A stretch of DNA of 64,000 nucleotides from Bacteroides sp. M10. Its GTDB lineage: Bacteria > Bacteroidota > Bacteroidia > Bacteroidales > Bacteroidaceae. The notes beneath the pieces are model-generated. The model was not told where the DNA came from, searched no databases, and saw only the letters and a program-made list of their open reading frames with translations. The DNA lies in the NCBI RefSeq assembly GCF_014334015.1, contig NZ_CP060488.1:4546501-4610500 (forward strand). The letters run 5' to 3'. This document shows positions 54,485 through 61,937 of the stretch, piece after piece. Numbering within the stretch: position 1 is the stretch's first letter; each line of letters opens with the position of its first letter. The position numbers were made by a program, and so were the translations under genes.

Positions 54485-54519
54485 TAAAAAAGTCCCGCAA
54501 TGGCTCAATTTGCGGGACT
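54485..54519 (-). terminator. Terminator of DUF5053 gene
   Basis: On the minus strand AGTCCCGCAA pairs with TTGCGGGACT, then TTTTTTA. It follows the DUF5053 stop by 18 bp. Confidence 0.85.
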
Positions 54520-54536
54520 GGTGTCAAATAAGAATC

Positions 54537-54986
54537 TTAACCGAGTTTAAGCGATGTTTGATGAATCATTTCGCTTACATCCTTCAAAGCGTTTAAAAAC
54601 GTTTGAAGTTCGTTATCAGTAAAGCGAGCCTTTTTCCCGTTTACGATATTGCCATTAATTCTTTGATATAGCCAATTTCTTGACTTGCCGAAATATTTCT
54701 TTGCGATATAGCTAAACGAAATAGCTTCCGGCAATTCTCCGAGTTTATCCCGTAATATAGTTTTTTCTGCTCTTTCTATAAAATCATTACAAGCATCTAC
54801 GGTTGCTTTTAGTCCAGATTCAGACGCTTTTTTGTAGGCTTCTTTCTGGGCTTCTGGCAGTGCATTATATTTGGCTTGTATTTCTTTTTTGAAAGCATCT
54901 CTTTCTTCTTTGGTAGATAAGGTTTTGAATCGTTCAAAATCCGCTTTCATTTCGGGTGTAGGTAAGCAGGCGTTTATATCTATCAT
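54537..54986 (-). CDS. DUF5053 domain protein
   Basis: 149 residues, helical, with the DUF5053 pattern: an N-terminal coiled coil (MKADFERFKTLSTKEERDAF) and a C-terminal HTH-like SYIAKKYFGKSRNWLYQRIN followed by FTDNELQTFLNALKDV. The latter reads like a small DNA-binding motif. Family members are found in Bacteroides phages and mobile elements, which agrees with its place near the att site. It may regulate the element. Confidence 0.8.
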   Translation of the reverse strand: MIDINACLPTPEMKADFERFKTLSTKEERDAFKKEIQAKYNALPEAQKEAYKKASESGLKATVDACNDFIERAEKTILRDKLGELPEAISFSYIAKKYFGKSRNWLYQRINGNIVNGKKARFTDNELQTFLNALKDVSEMIHQTSLKLG

Positions 54987-55077
54987 ATTTTTTAAGTTTT
55001 AATCCCTCGCCAAAGGGAGGGAGATTAATTACTTTTTTGATTTTTCCTGAATTTCATTCATTCGAGTATGTCATTTA

Positions 55078-55191
55078 TTAATGCTTCTCTTTCTTTTTAT
55101 TTTCGGGAACCCCATAGGCTTCGTGAAATGAAGCGAGAAGTTTTAAATTCTCATATTCTTGTTCTAATTCCTTTCTTTCTTCATCTTTCAT
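55078..55191 (-). CDS. Small charged protein (37 aa)
   Basis: ATG at 55191 to TAA at 55078 gives MKDEERKELEQEYENLKLLA and 17 more residues, a charged helix. It lies upstream of the DUF5053 gene in the same direction. There is no clear Shine-Dalgarno, so the call is tentative. Confidence 0.35.
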   Translation of the reverse strand: MKDEERKELEQEYENLKLLASFHEAYGVPENKKKEKH

Positions 55192-55474
55192 TGGTTAAAC
55201 ATTAAAATTAAGGACTCTTATTTGACTTTATAAAAGTAATAAGCGTCTGCTTATTATACAAGTTCTTGGCGAATTATTTTTAATGAATTAATGTAATCTA
55301 TTACTTTCCTATTCATGTTATTATCATTTTTAGTATATATACGCAAACAGCGCATTAACGGGATAGCGCGATAATAATGCAAGATGAAAATTTGCATTAA
55401 ATTTGCATCTTTTCTTTTAAAGATACCCGTTTATAACGCCTAAAAACGATACTTTGATATAGATATAGGGCAAT
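55192..55474. other. Right flank of the tRNA-Glu element, no gene
   Basis: About 280 bp without a credible gene. It holds two direct copies of AATTTGCAT (about 55388-55410) and a GCGCATTAACGGGATAGCGC partial dyad, which could be recombinase arm sites or the element's promoter region. Confidence 0.35.
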
Positions 55475-55504
55475 AAAAAAGCCTCTTACTTGTTTGTAAG
55501 AGGC
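55475..55504 (-). terminator. Terminator after tRNA-Glu
   Basis: On the minus strand GCCTCTTAC and GTAAGAGGC form a 9-bp stem with TTTTTT after it, 15 bp beyond the tRNA 3' end. Because it lies inside the element, it was probably carried in with the attachment site. Confidence 0.85.
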
Positions 55505-55518
55505 TGATAGTCAGGTCG

Positions 55519-55553
55519 TAGTGGGTACGAGAATCGAACTCGTATTACATGCG
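55519..55553 (-). repeat. attR-like direct repeat inside tRNA-Glu
   Basis: The 3' 35 bp of the intact tRNA-Glu gene, identical to 51713-51747. Confidence 0.85.
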
Positions 55554-55590
55554 TGAGAGGCATGTGTCCTAACCGTTAGACGAACCCACC
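55519..55590 (-). tRNA. tRNA-Glu (CUC)
   Basis: 72 nt with a full cloverleaf: acceptor GGTGGGT pairing with ACCCACT (one G-U), D-arm with TAACGGTTA, anticodon stem CATGC/GCATG around loop CTCTCAC (anticodon CUC), and T-arm with GTTCGATTC. CCA is not encoded. Its 3' half is duplicated at 51713, so it is an integration site. Confidence 0.93.
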
Positions 55591-55605
55591 GGATTTTGAT
55601 AGATT

Positions 55606-55642
55606 TAAAAAGAGCCAAGTCTATAAAACTTAGCTCTTTTTT
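55606..55642 (-). terminator. Hairpin between tRNA-Ser and tRNA-Glu
   Basis: AAAAAGAGC and GCTCTTTTT flank a 20-base interior with a further AAG/CTT pairing. T-runs occur on both strands, so it may terminate or process the tRNA-Ser transcript upstream of tRNA-Glu. Confidence 0.65.
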
Positions 55643-55656
55643 ATTTTGAGATTTTG

Positions 55657-55743
55657 CGGAAGCTGGGGGATTCGAACCCCCGGTACCCTTACGAGTACGT
55701 CAGTTTAGCAAACTGGTGGTTTCAGCCACTCACCCAAACTTCC
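55657..55743 (-). tRNA. tRNA-Ser (GCU)
   Basis: 87 nt with the long variable arm of class II tRNAs (ACGTACTCGTAAGGGTAC region). Acceptor GGAAGTT pairs with AGCTTCC (one T-G), discriminator G as required for serine. Anticodon loop TTGCTAA gives GCU; T-arm GGTTCGAATCC. CCA is not encoded. Confidence 0.92.
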
Positions 55744-56171
55744 TTGAACCCGCATTCTCTCTCAAATGCGGTGCAAATATAGGGGGAACTTTTGGACTAC
55801 GCAAATCTTTTAGCAAGATTTTTTTTACCTGTTTTTTGTAAAATGAGATAACCTGCTATGTTTCAAATGTTAAACGGAGGAATTTTTTTTTGAAAGCTTT
55901 TAATTTTTATCGATGGGCGGACGACTTGAAACATATTGACGCTATCCGTTCATTATAGTGACGGTATCTTCATGGGATAGGGTAATCATCGGGATTGGAT
56001 AGTGACGGTATATTTAACCTTGGAAAAGAGCATAAAAAAAGGCTATCTATCCCAGACAGCCAATCTTTTGTTAACCTTAAATCTAATACTATGAAAAACA
56101 CAGTACAAATATACGGACTTCTGGTGAATTTGCAAATAAAACAAGAAAAAAGAGATGTTTTATAACATTGA
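55744..56171. other. 428-bp intergenic region upstream of tRNAs
   Basis: Contains a T-rich stretch upstream of tRNA-Ser, then two related GTGACGGTAT segments (about 55958 and 56001) each near a GGGAT(A/T)GG run, a terminator (56034-56061) for the VWA gene, and CTTAAATCTAATACT directly before a 24-codon frame (56091-56165, MKNTVQIYGLLV start). The small frame has no other support; I note it only as a candidate. Confidence 0.4.
56034..56061 (-). terminator. Terminator of RavA/ViaA-like operon
   Basis: On the minus strand GGCTGTCT pairs with AGATAGCC (one mismatch-like G-T), followed by TTTTTTT. It lies about 110 bp after the stop of the VWA gene. Confidence 0.7.
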
Positions 56172-57605
56172 TTAAATGTTTGATTCCTCAATTATATTTT
56201 TATTAAGATTTTCAGCGTTTTGAACACTATATTCCCAATATTTATCACATAATTTCAGATAACTGCTCTCGGCACTTTTGCCTCCTAAAGAAATGGCATA
56301 CATCTTTGTCTGTTTTGCTTTTGCATGTTCTATGGACTGGGATAACAGTTTATCGACGGGACGCATCTCAAAATCCGATACGGTGATGATGTCTGCTTCC
56401 ATATATCCTTCTTCGCTGATTTTTCGCAGAGCATGCGTGATGACTGGTTCCATATCTGTGCCACCATGAAAAGATTGGCTTAGAAAATCGACAAGGCGGT
56501 CAAAACTACTCCCTAAATCGGTTATTTCAATACACTCGATATCATCGGAAAAAAGGATGACGTAACATTTCCGATGTTGTACTTCTGTCAATTCGGCAAT
56601 GGCAAGTAGAGTAGATTTCGCAATTCTTTCCCGTTCGCCTGCCATAGAACCGGAAGTGTCCAGACAAACGATGAAAGGGCCTTCAGCTTCTTCGGACACT
56701 TCATTTCCTACTGTTTTCTTATCATTGATGGTTTGCTTCTCGTGCGATTGATAATCGATGACTTGTAGTCTCTTCTCTATGAAACGTTCGAAAAATACGG
56801 GTTGCAGGCTCTTCTCCGCCAGATAACAGTATTCCAGAGGGAGAAGGCTATTCAAATCATTTCCTTCACAAATGCCTGCAATATCGCTTCGGGTGGCGTG
56901 AGATATAATTTGTTCCCGATGAATACCTGCGGTCATTTTGAAACGTTTCCGGCTACTTTGGTGTTTCTTGCCTAAGATTTCTACCAGTTCGCGGATAACG
57001 GGATTTCGTTTGATTGTTTCTTCGTATTCTAAAATCTGTTCCGCTATCTGTTTATGATTGCGAAGCAGCCAGACGAGGCGTGAGCCACCGCGTACCGGAA
57101 GATTTTTGGCTAATGACAGTTGAATACGGTAGAAATCCTCACAGAGTTGTTCGATATGTTCCATCTGATAGTTGAACTCATTGTTCGAGAGCAGCGTATG
57201 CCACTTGTCGAAAAAGAGAGTCCGTAGCGCTTTCCATTCTTTGGAACGCGGGCTGATTGCATCAAAACGTTGGAGATAGTATTTTACGTTGAGGTCTACC
57301 AGGTGATATTTCATGGAGAAGGGGTATGCGCTGTTTTTCAGGAATTGAAGAAACTTTGCGTCCGATGCTTCATTCATTTCATGAAAGTATTCCCATTGCG
57401 ATGCATAACGGGAGTAGAAATCTTGCAGGGAGGGTTGTGTGTGACGAAAATACAGGTGAATGTCCGCATCCAGTTCTTCGGGACGGATAATCAGATTGTG
57501 TAGTTGTTCGTCGTACACATCATAGGCTATTCCCTGCAATTTTTCGTAATAAATGTCTTGCAGGTGTTTGAGCCTAATACTCTCTGTTCTCTTGTTCATG
57601 GGCAT
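56172..57605 (-). CDS. VWA-domain protein, ViaA-like
   Basis: 477 residues (E. coli ViaA has 483). The N-terminal two thirds are helical. The C-terminal von Willebrand A domain has a complete MIDAS: DTSGSMAGERE near residue 319, then Thr in the GGTDMEPV motif and Asp in VSDFEM. It works with the AAA+ partner encoded upstream, whose gene it overlaps by 32 bp (or 26 bp from the internal ATG at 57599). RavA-ViaA systems act as chaperones for respiratory or metal enzymes; the client here is unknown. Confidence 0.85.
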   Translation of the reverse strand: MPMNKRTESIRLKHLQDIYYEKLQGIAYDVYDEQLHNLIIRPEELDADIHLYFRHTQPSLQDFYSRYASQWEYFHEMNEASDAKFLQFLKNSAYPFSMKYHLVDLNVKYYLQRFDAISPRSKEWKALRTLFFDKWHTLLSNNEFNYQMEHIEQLCEDFYRIQLSLAKNLPVRGGSRLVWLLRNHKQIAEQILEYEETIKRNPVIRELVEILGKKHQSSRKRFKMTAGIHREQIISHATRSDIAGICEGNDLNSLLPLEYCYLAEKSLQPVFFERFIEKRLQVIDYQSHEKQTINDKKTVGNEVSEEAEGPFIVCLDTSGSMAGERERIAKSTLLAIAELTEVQHRKCYVILFSDDIECIEITDLGSSFDRLVDFLSQSFHGGTDMEPVITHALRKISEEGYMEADIITVSDFEMRPVDKLLSQSIEHAKAKQTKMYAISLGGKSAESSYLKLCDKYWEYSVQNAENLNKNIIEESNI

Positions 57606-59148
57606 GAGCGATGATGCGAAGTTCGTTCCGGTAGTTTTCTATGATATGTGCAGTCTCCCCTAAGATTCGCTTAATTTTGCTTTTTTGCGATGAGCTTAAG
57701 AAAAGATGTTCCTTTGTATATGCTGTTTCCCGCTCGGAGATTGTTTTATATTCTACCTCCATCTGATGAAGTAAATCTATCACTTCCTGCAATGTAAATT
57801 CGAACGGAGTACTGCCGTCCTGCTGTGCTGGCAAAGGTTCGCAATTATCATAACATAGTAGTGGATACTCCTGATTGTTGACGAAAACGGATCGTTTCCC
57901 TTTCCGGAGGGAATAAATATTCTTTTGTGCGATATTTCTGTTCTTTACGAAATCGTAGGCTTTCAGGATTTTGTTGACCGGACGGAATTTATCCTGTTGG
58001 ATATAAAACAACCGGTTGCTGTCTTTCCTCAAAGATTGGTAATCCGAAGCAAAGATGAGTAAATTTCCGGCAATGTGGTAACCTTCTATGCGATGATAGA
58101 AGGTATCTACGACCTGGATTCCCGGATCACTAAGTTCCCGTAGGCTGTGTTCGGACTTCATGTTTTCTTTCAATGTATCCAGTTTCTGTTCCAGTCGTTT
58201 TTCTCCCAATAAATATGTATTGATTCCCCGTGCAATCGACTGTTCCACTATGTTTTCGATGATGGGGAGCTGCGAAACTTCATCCCACAGGCAGGCACTC
58301 ATCAGCAAGCAGTCGGAGAAGTGAATTCCCGGAGATTCGTTCAGATAGGCCGAGGTGCGGAGCAGACCTACTATTTTTTTCCAACGGCGGTCGGATATGT
58401 AGATGGGAGGGGTGTTTTCATCCCGTCCTGTATTATATTGTTCGATTTCTCGTTTGATATTGTGAATCAGCTCGAAGATGGTATAGTGGATACCTACTTT
58501 CTCACTTTCAGCTTGTATTTGATTGTATAATTCATCGTCTACCTGGAGTTTTGCCGGGATTTCAGGTTCTACTTCCCGTGTAGAAGAAATCATCTGGTCG
58601 AAAGCATATTCCTGTTCAATGCATCCGACAAACTGGCGGATCAGGAAACGGTCGTATAAGGCTTCCAGTCCTTCACCTTTTGCGGGTAGTTCGTTGGACG
58701 CGGCAATCAGCGCTTTCAGAGGAACACGCACCGTAAATTGTCCGTTGCGATATATCTTTTCATTGATTACTGTCAAAAGAGAATTTTGGATGGCAGGACC
58801 GGCTTTCCATATTTCATCCAGGAAGACAATCGATGCTGTCGGCAAGTATCCTTTTGTAATACGTTCGTATGTATCTTCATCTTTCAATTTTGAGATGGAG
58901 ACGGGGCCGAATATTTCATCCGGTGTACTGAAACGGGACATCAGATATTCAAAAGCATCCGCATCTTTAAATGCCAGTTTGAGCCTGCGCGCCACTAAGC
59001 TCTTGGCTACTCCCGGAGGGCCCAGTAGAAAGATACTTTCACTTGCCATGGCAGATAATAGGGAGAGTGCGATGGTATGTTCTTTTTCGAATACTCCCTC
59101 ATTGAGGGATTTCAGCAGTTGGGTGATATGGGATTTGATTGACTTCAT
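57574..59148 (-). CDS. MoxR-type AAA+ ATPase, RavA-like
   Basis: 524 residues from ATG 59148; the frame is open to 59292 but that would cross the -7 box at 59183. MoxR motifs: Walker A LLGPPGVAKSLVARRL, Walker B IVFLDEIWKAGPAIQNSLL, sensor 1 LIAASNELPAKGEGLEALYD, arginine finger region DRFLIRQF. C-terminal ~200 residues match the RavA triple-helical and LARA-like region. It forms a hexamer that remodels clients with the VWA partner. The length is near E. coli RavA (498). Confidence 0.88.
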   Translation of the reverse strand: MKSIKSHITQLLKSLNEGVFEKEHTIALSLLSAMASESIFLLGPPGVAKSLVARRLKLAFKDADAFEYLMSRFSTPDEIFGPVSISKLKDEDTYERITKGYLPTASIVFLDEIWKAGPAIQNSLLTVINEKIYRNGQFTVRVPLKALIAASNELPAKGEGLEALYDRFLIRQFVGCIEQEYAFDQMISSTREVEPEIPAKLQVDDELYNQIQAESEKVGIHYTIFELIHNIKREIEQYNTGRDENTPPIYISDRRWKKIVGLLRTSAYLNESPGIHFSDCLLMSACLWDEVSQLPIIENIVEQSIARGINTYLLGEKRLEQKLDTLKENMKSEHSLRELSDPGIQVVDTFYHRIEGYHIAGNLLIFASDYQSLRKDSNRLFYIQQDKFRPVNKILKAYDFVKNRNIAQKNIYSLRKGKRSVFVNNQEYPLLCYDNCEPLPAQQDGSTPFEFTLQEVIDLLHQMEVEYKTISERETAYTKEHLFLSSSQKSKIKRILGETAHIIENYRNELRIIAHAHEQENREY

Positions 59149-59182
59149 GCGACAGATGATTTCATGTGTTGTTAGCAGGAGG

Positions 59183-59190
59183 CAAAGATA
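59183..59190 (-). promoter_or_regulatory. -7 box of RavA-like gene
   Basis: TATCTTTG on the minus strand, an exact TAnnTTTG, 34 bp before the ATG at 59148. No TTTG at 19 bp. Confidence 0.55.
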
Positions 59191-59273
59191 CAAGAATTCT
59201 TTGAAATAGACTTCATTGGGGGGATTTACCCCTAGATTTAGGCAATTTCCTCCCGATAAGTAGGAGTTTTCAG

Positions 59274-59304
59274 TTTTAGATGGAAAATTCATTCTCTACT
59301 TTTG
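59274..59304 (+). promoter_or_regulatory. Promoter of lipoprotein gene at 59362
   Basis: TTTT (59274-59277), 19 bp, TACTTTTG (59297-59304). The spacing is canonical and the -33 element is one base off TTTG. Confidence 0.6.
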
Positions 59305-59361
59305 TTCTATCGAAAGATAAATGATAGATAATAATTAGAGAACCGTTAAAAATAAAGGAAT

Positions 59362-59805
59362 ATGAAAACGAACACATTTAAATACTTCGGTTTGGCTTTG
59401 ATGGCTATATTGATGGTAAGTTTTACCTCTTGCGAAGTGGAAATAGACAGTTTCTATGATGATGATAATAATGGTGCAGGGTACTATAATCGTTCGGCTG
59501 ATTTGTGTAGCCGTACCTGGGTTAGTTTCTACCGGGACATGGACGGTAACTATTGCCGTCAGGAACTGGATTTCTTTTTAGATCGTACGGGAATTGACTA
59601 TATACGGGTGGAATATCCTAACGGAGCAGTAGAGCAGTATGAATATAATTTCCGTTGGAGCTGGGAGAATTATGCGCAGACTTCCATTCGTATGTCATAC
59701 GGACCGAATGATGTTTCATACCTGGATGATGTGTACATCGGTGGAAACAGGCTAAGCGGTTATTTGGACGGACGAAATAACTTTGTAGAGTTTCAGGGGA
59801 AATGA
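59362..59805 (+). CDS. Small lipoprotein, lipocalin-like
   Basis: 147 residues with lipobox VSFTSC at Cys24, followed by EVEIDSFYDDDNN. The mature part is beta-rich with regular aromatic strands (RTWVSFYRDMDGNYCRQELD, YEYNFRWSWENYAQTSIRMS), reminiscent of small lipocalin-like or META-type domains found in Bacteroidetes lipoproteins. Two Cys residues may form a disulphide. Function unknown. Monocistronic by position. Confidence 0.78.
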   Translation: MKTNTFKYFGLALMAILMVSFTSCEVEIDSFYDDDNNGAGYYNRSADLCSRTWVSFYRDMDGNYCRQELDFFLDRTGIDYIRVEYPNGAVEQYEYNFRWSWENYAQTSIRMSYGPNDVSYLDDVYIGGNRLSGYLDGRNNFVEFQGK

Positions 59806-60014
59806 TGAAAGATAAAACGGAAAGAAACAGAGGGAAAAAGATCGTTTGATGGATAACAAGATGCAGGTGAAAAGAGAAGGATAAGATAGTTAAGATAGAA
59901 ATAGGATAGTTATTAGGAACAAAATAATAGGTAACGAAGTAAAAGGGTAATCAATAAGATTTCAGGATATATGATTCAGGGTATAAATAGGGCGCGAAAT
60001 GAAAGCTTAAAAGT

Positions 60015-60045
60015 TTTGAACCGGACTAAATAGTTTTTATCTTTG
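60015..60045 (+). promoter_or_regulatory. Canonical Bacteroides promoter of transporter gene
   Basis: TTTG (60015-60018), exactly 19 bp, TATCTTTG (60038-60045), 22 bp before the ATG at 60068. Perfect fit to the consensus. Confidence 0.88.
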
Positions 60046-60067
60046 CGCCCTATTAGTTTTTATATAC

Positions 60068-61732
60068 ATGGAGTGGTTATATAGTCTATTTCTCGAACAT
60101 TCTGCCTTACAGGCTGTCGTGGTACTTTCATTGATTTCTGCCATTGGTCTGGGCTTGGGAAGAGTGCATTTCTGGGGAGTTTCCCTGGGAGTCACTTTTG
60201 TTTTTTTTGCAGGCATCCTCGCCGGCCATCTCGGGCTTTCGGTCGATCCACAGATGTTGAACTACGCAGAAAGTTTCGGACTGGTCATTTTCGTTTATTC
60301 TCTCGGTTTGCAAGTCGGTCCCGGTTTCTTTAGCTCTTTCCGCAAAGGAGGGGTAACACTGAATATGCTGGCATTGGGAGTTGTTCTGTTGGGAACGTTG
60401 TTGACGGTGGTGGCCAGTTATGCGACAGGCGTTTCTCTTCCTGATATGGTTGGTATCCTTTGTGGAGCAACGACGAATACTCCGGCGTTGGGAGCCGCAC
60501 AACAAACATTGAAACAGATGGGAATGGACAGCAGTACTCCTGCTTTAGGATGTGCGGTAGCCTATCCGATGGGGGTAGTTGGTGTAATCCTTGCCGTTTT
60601 ATTAATTCGCAAAGTGCTGGTTCGCAAAGAAGACTTGGAGATAAAAGAGAAAGACGATGCGAACAAAACCTACATTGCAGCGTTTCAAGTACACAATCCT
60701 GCTATTTTCAATAAAAGCATCAAGGATATAGCTCGCATGAGTTACCCGAAGTTTGTCATCTCCCGCTTATGGCGTGACGGACATGTAAGTATTCCGACTT
60801 CTGACAAGATATTGAAGGAAGGTGACCGTTTGCTGGTGGTAACTGCGGAGAAAGATGCTTTGGCCTTGACTGTGCTTTTTGGTGAACAGGAAAATACGGA
60901 TTGGAATAAAGAGGACATTGACTGGAATGCGATTGATAGTGAATTGATTTCGCAACGTATTGTCGTTACCCGCCCCGAACTGAATGGTAAGAAACTCGGT
61001 TCACTCCGGTTGAGAAATCATTATGGGATTAACATCAGTCGCGTTTACCGGTCGGGTGTGCAGTTGCTTGCTACTCCGGGATTGGTACTTCAATTAGGAG
61101 ACCGCCTGACGGTAGTGGGAGAGGCTGCTGCTATTCAGAATGTGGAGAAAGTACTTGGAAATGCTGTAAAAAGCTTGAAAGAACCCAATCTGGTTGTTGT
61201 GTTTATCGGCATCGTACTCGGTTTGGCATTGGGGGCGATTCCTTTCTCTTTTCCGGGTGTCAGTACTCCTGTGAAGCTGGGATTAGCGGGTGGACCGATT
61301 ATCGTTGGTATCCTTCTGGGAACTTTTGGACCGCGGATACACATGATTACTTATACCACCCGTAGCGCGAATCTGATGCTGCGTGCCTTAGGACTTTCCA
61401 TGTACCTTGCTTGTCTGGGACTGGATGCCGGAGCTCATTTTTTCGACACCGTATTCCGTCCGGAAGGTTTGTTATGGATCGCTTTAGGAGCCGGATTGAC
61501 TATTGTTCCAACCGTACTGGTGGGTTTTGTGGCTTTCAAGATGATGAAGATTGATTTCGGCACTGTATCCGGTATGTTGTGCGGAAGTATGGCAAATCCG
61601 ATGGCACTGAACTATGTAAACGATACAATTCCCGGCGACAACCCATCCGTAGCCTACGCGACTGTTTATCCGCTGTGTATGTTTCTGCGGGTAATTATCG
61701 CTCAAGTGTTGTTAATGTTCTTGTTGAATTGA
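60068..61732 (+). CDS. AspT/YidE-family membrane transporter
   Basis: 554 residues. Two membrane halves, each with the YidE/YbjL duplication motif (GLVIFVYSLGLQVGPGFF about residue 75; LYLACLGLDAGAHFF near 460), flank two cytoplasmic TrkA-C (RCK_C) domains (about 205-275 and 290-370; ILKEGDRLLVVTAEKDAL, LQLGDRLTVVGEAAAI). This is the architecture of aspartate:alanine exchangers and their uncharacterised relatives. The RCK_C domains suggest ligand gating. Substrate unknown, probably an amino acid or dicarboxylate. It has a perfect promoter of its own. Confidence 0.9.
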   Translation: MEWLYSLFLEHSALQAVVVLSLISAIGLGLGRVHFWGVSLGVTFVFFAGILAGHLGLSVDPQMLNYAESFGLVIFVYSLGLQVGPGFFSSFRKGGVTLNMLALGVVLLGTLLTVVASYATGVSLPDMVGILCGATTNTPALGAAQQTLKQMGMDSSTPALGCAVAYPMGVVGVILAVLLIRKVLVRKEDLEIKEKDDANKTYIAAFQVHNPAIFNKSIKDIARMSYPKFVISRLWRDGHVSIPTSDKILKEGDRLLVVTAEKDALALTVLFGEQENTDWNKEDIDWNAIDSELISQRIVVTRPELNGKKLGSLRLRNHYGINISRVYRSGVQLLATPGLVLQLGDRLTVVGEAAAIQNVEKVLGNAVKSLKEPNLVVVFIGIVLGLALGAIPFSFPGVSTPVKLGLAGGPIIVGILLGTFGPRIHMITYTTRSANLMLRALGLSMYLACLGLDAGAHFFDTVFRPEGLLWIALGAGLTIVPTVLVGFVAFKMMKIDFGTVSGMLCGSMANPMALNYVNDTIPGDNPSVAYATVYPLCMFLRVIIAQVLLMFLLN

Positions 61733-61814
61733 GAATTGAGAATTGAAAATTGAGAAATGATGGATTTGTAAATAAAAAGAAGCCATTTCTTAATCAGGAA
61801 TCGTTTAAAATAGA

Positions 61815-61822
61815 TAAATTTG
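61815..61822 (+). promoter_or_regulatory. -7 box of fbp
   Basis: TAAATTTG fits TAnnTTTG, giving a leader of about 110 nt. There is no TTTG at 19 bp. Confidence 0.4.
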
Positions 61823-61913
61823 TAACAAGAAAAGGAGAGGAATTAATAAATTCCTTTTTTGAGTTACTAAATGGTAAGTTGTCAACTAATAATAAGTTGC
61901 CGATTAATAAATT

Positions 61914-61936
61914 GTAAATAGTAAAATAGTAAATAG
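61914..61936 (+). repeat. TAGTAAATA leader motif of fbp
   Basis: TGTAAATAGTAAAATAGTAA followed by ATA immediately before the ATG, the same iterated motif as in front of grpE and the ABC-F gene. Confidence 0.6.
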
Positions 61937-61937
61937 A

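Larger units (their letters stand above)
51713..55553. mobile_element. Cryptic 3.8-kb element integrated at tRNA-Glu
   Basis: Bounded by the 35-bp tRNA-Glu repeats. Contents are small, A/T-rich and of accessory type: a membrane microprotein, lipoprotein, secreted beta-barrel-like protein and DUF5053 protein. No integrase, relaxase, replication or capsid gene is visible, so it is either a satellite that borrows an integrase or a remnant after deletion. The intact tRNA is kept at the right end, as expected when the element supplies the 3' tRNA half. Confidence 0.75.

Noticed and set aside
59806..60014. Purine-rich gap before the transporter promoter checked for a small RNA or gene
   Set aside because: No frame with start signal, no stable hairpin and no -7 box apart from that of the transporter.
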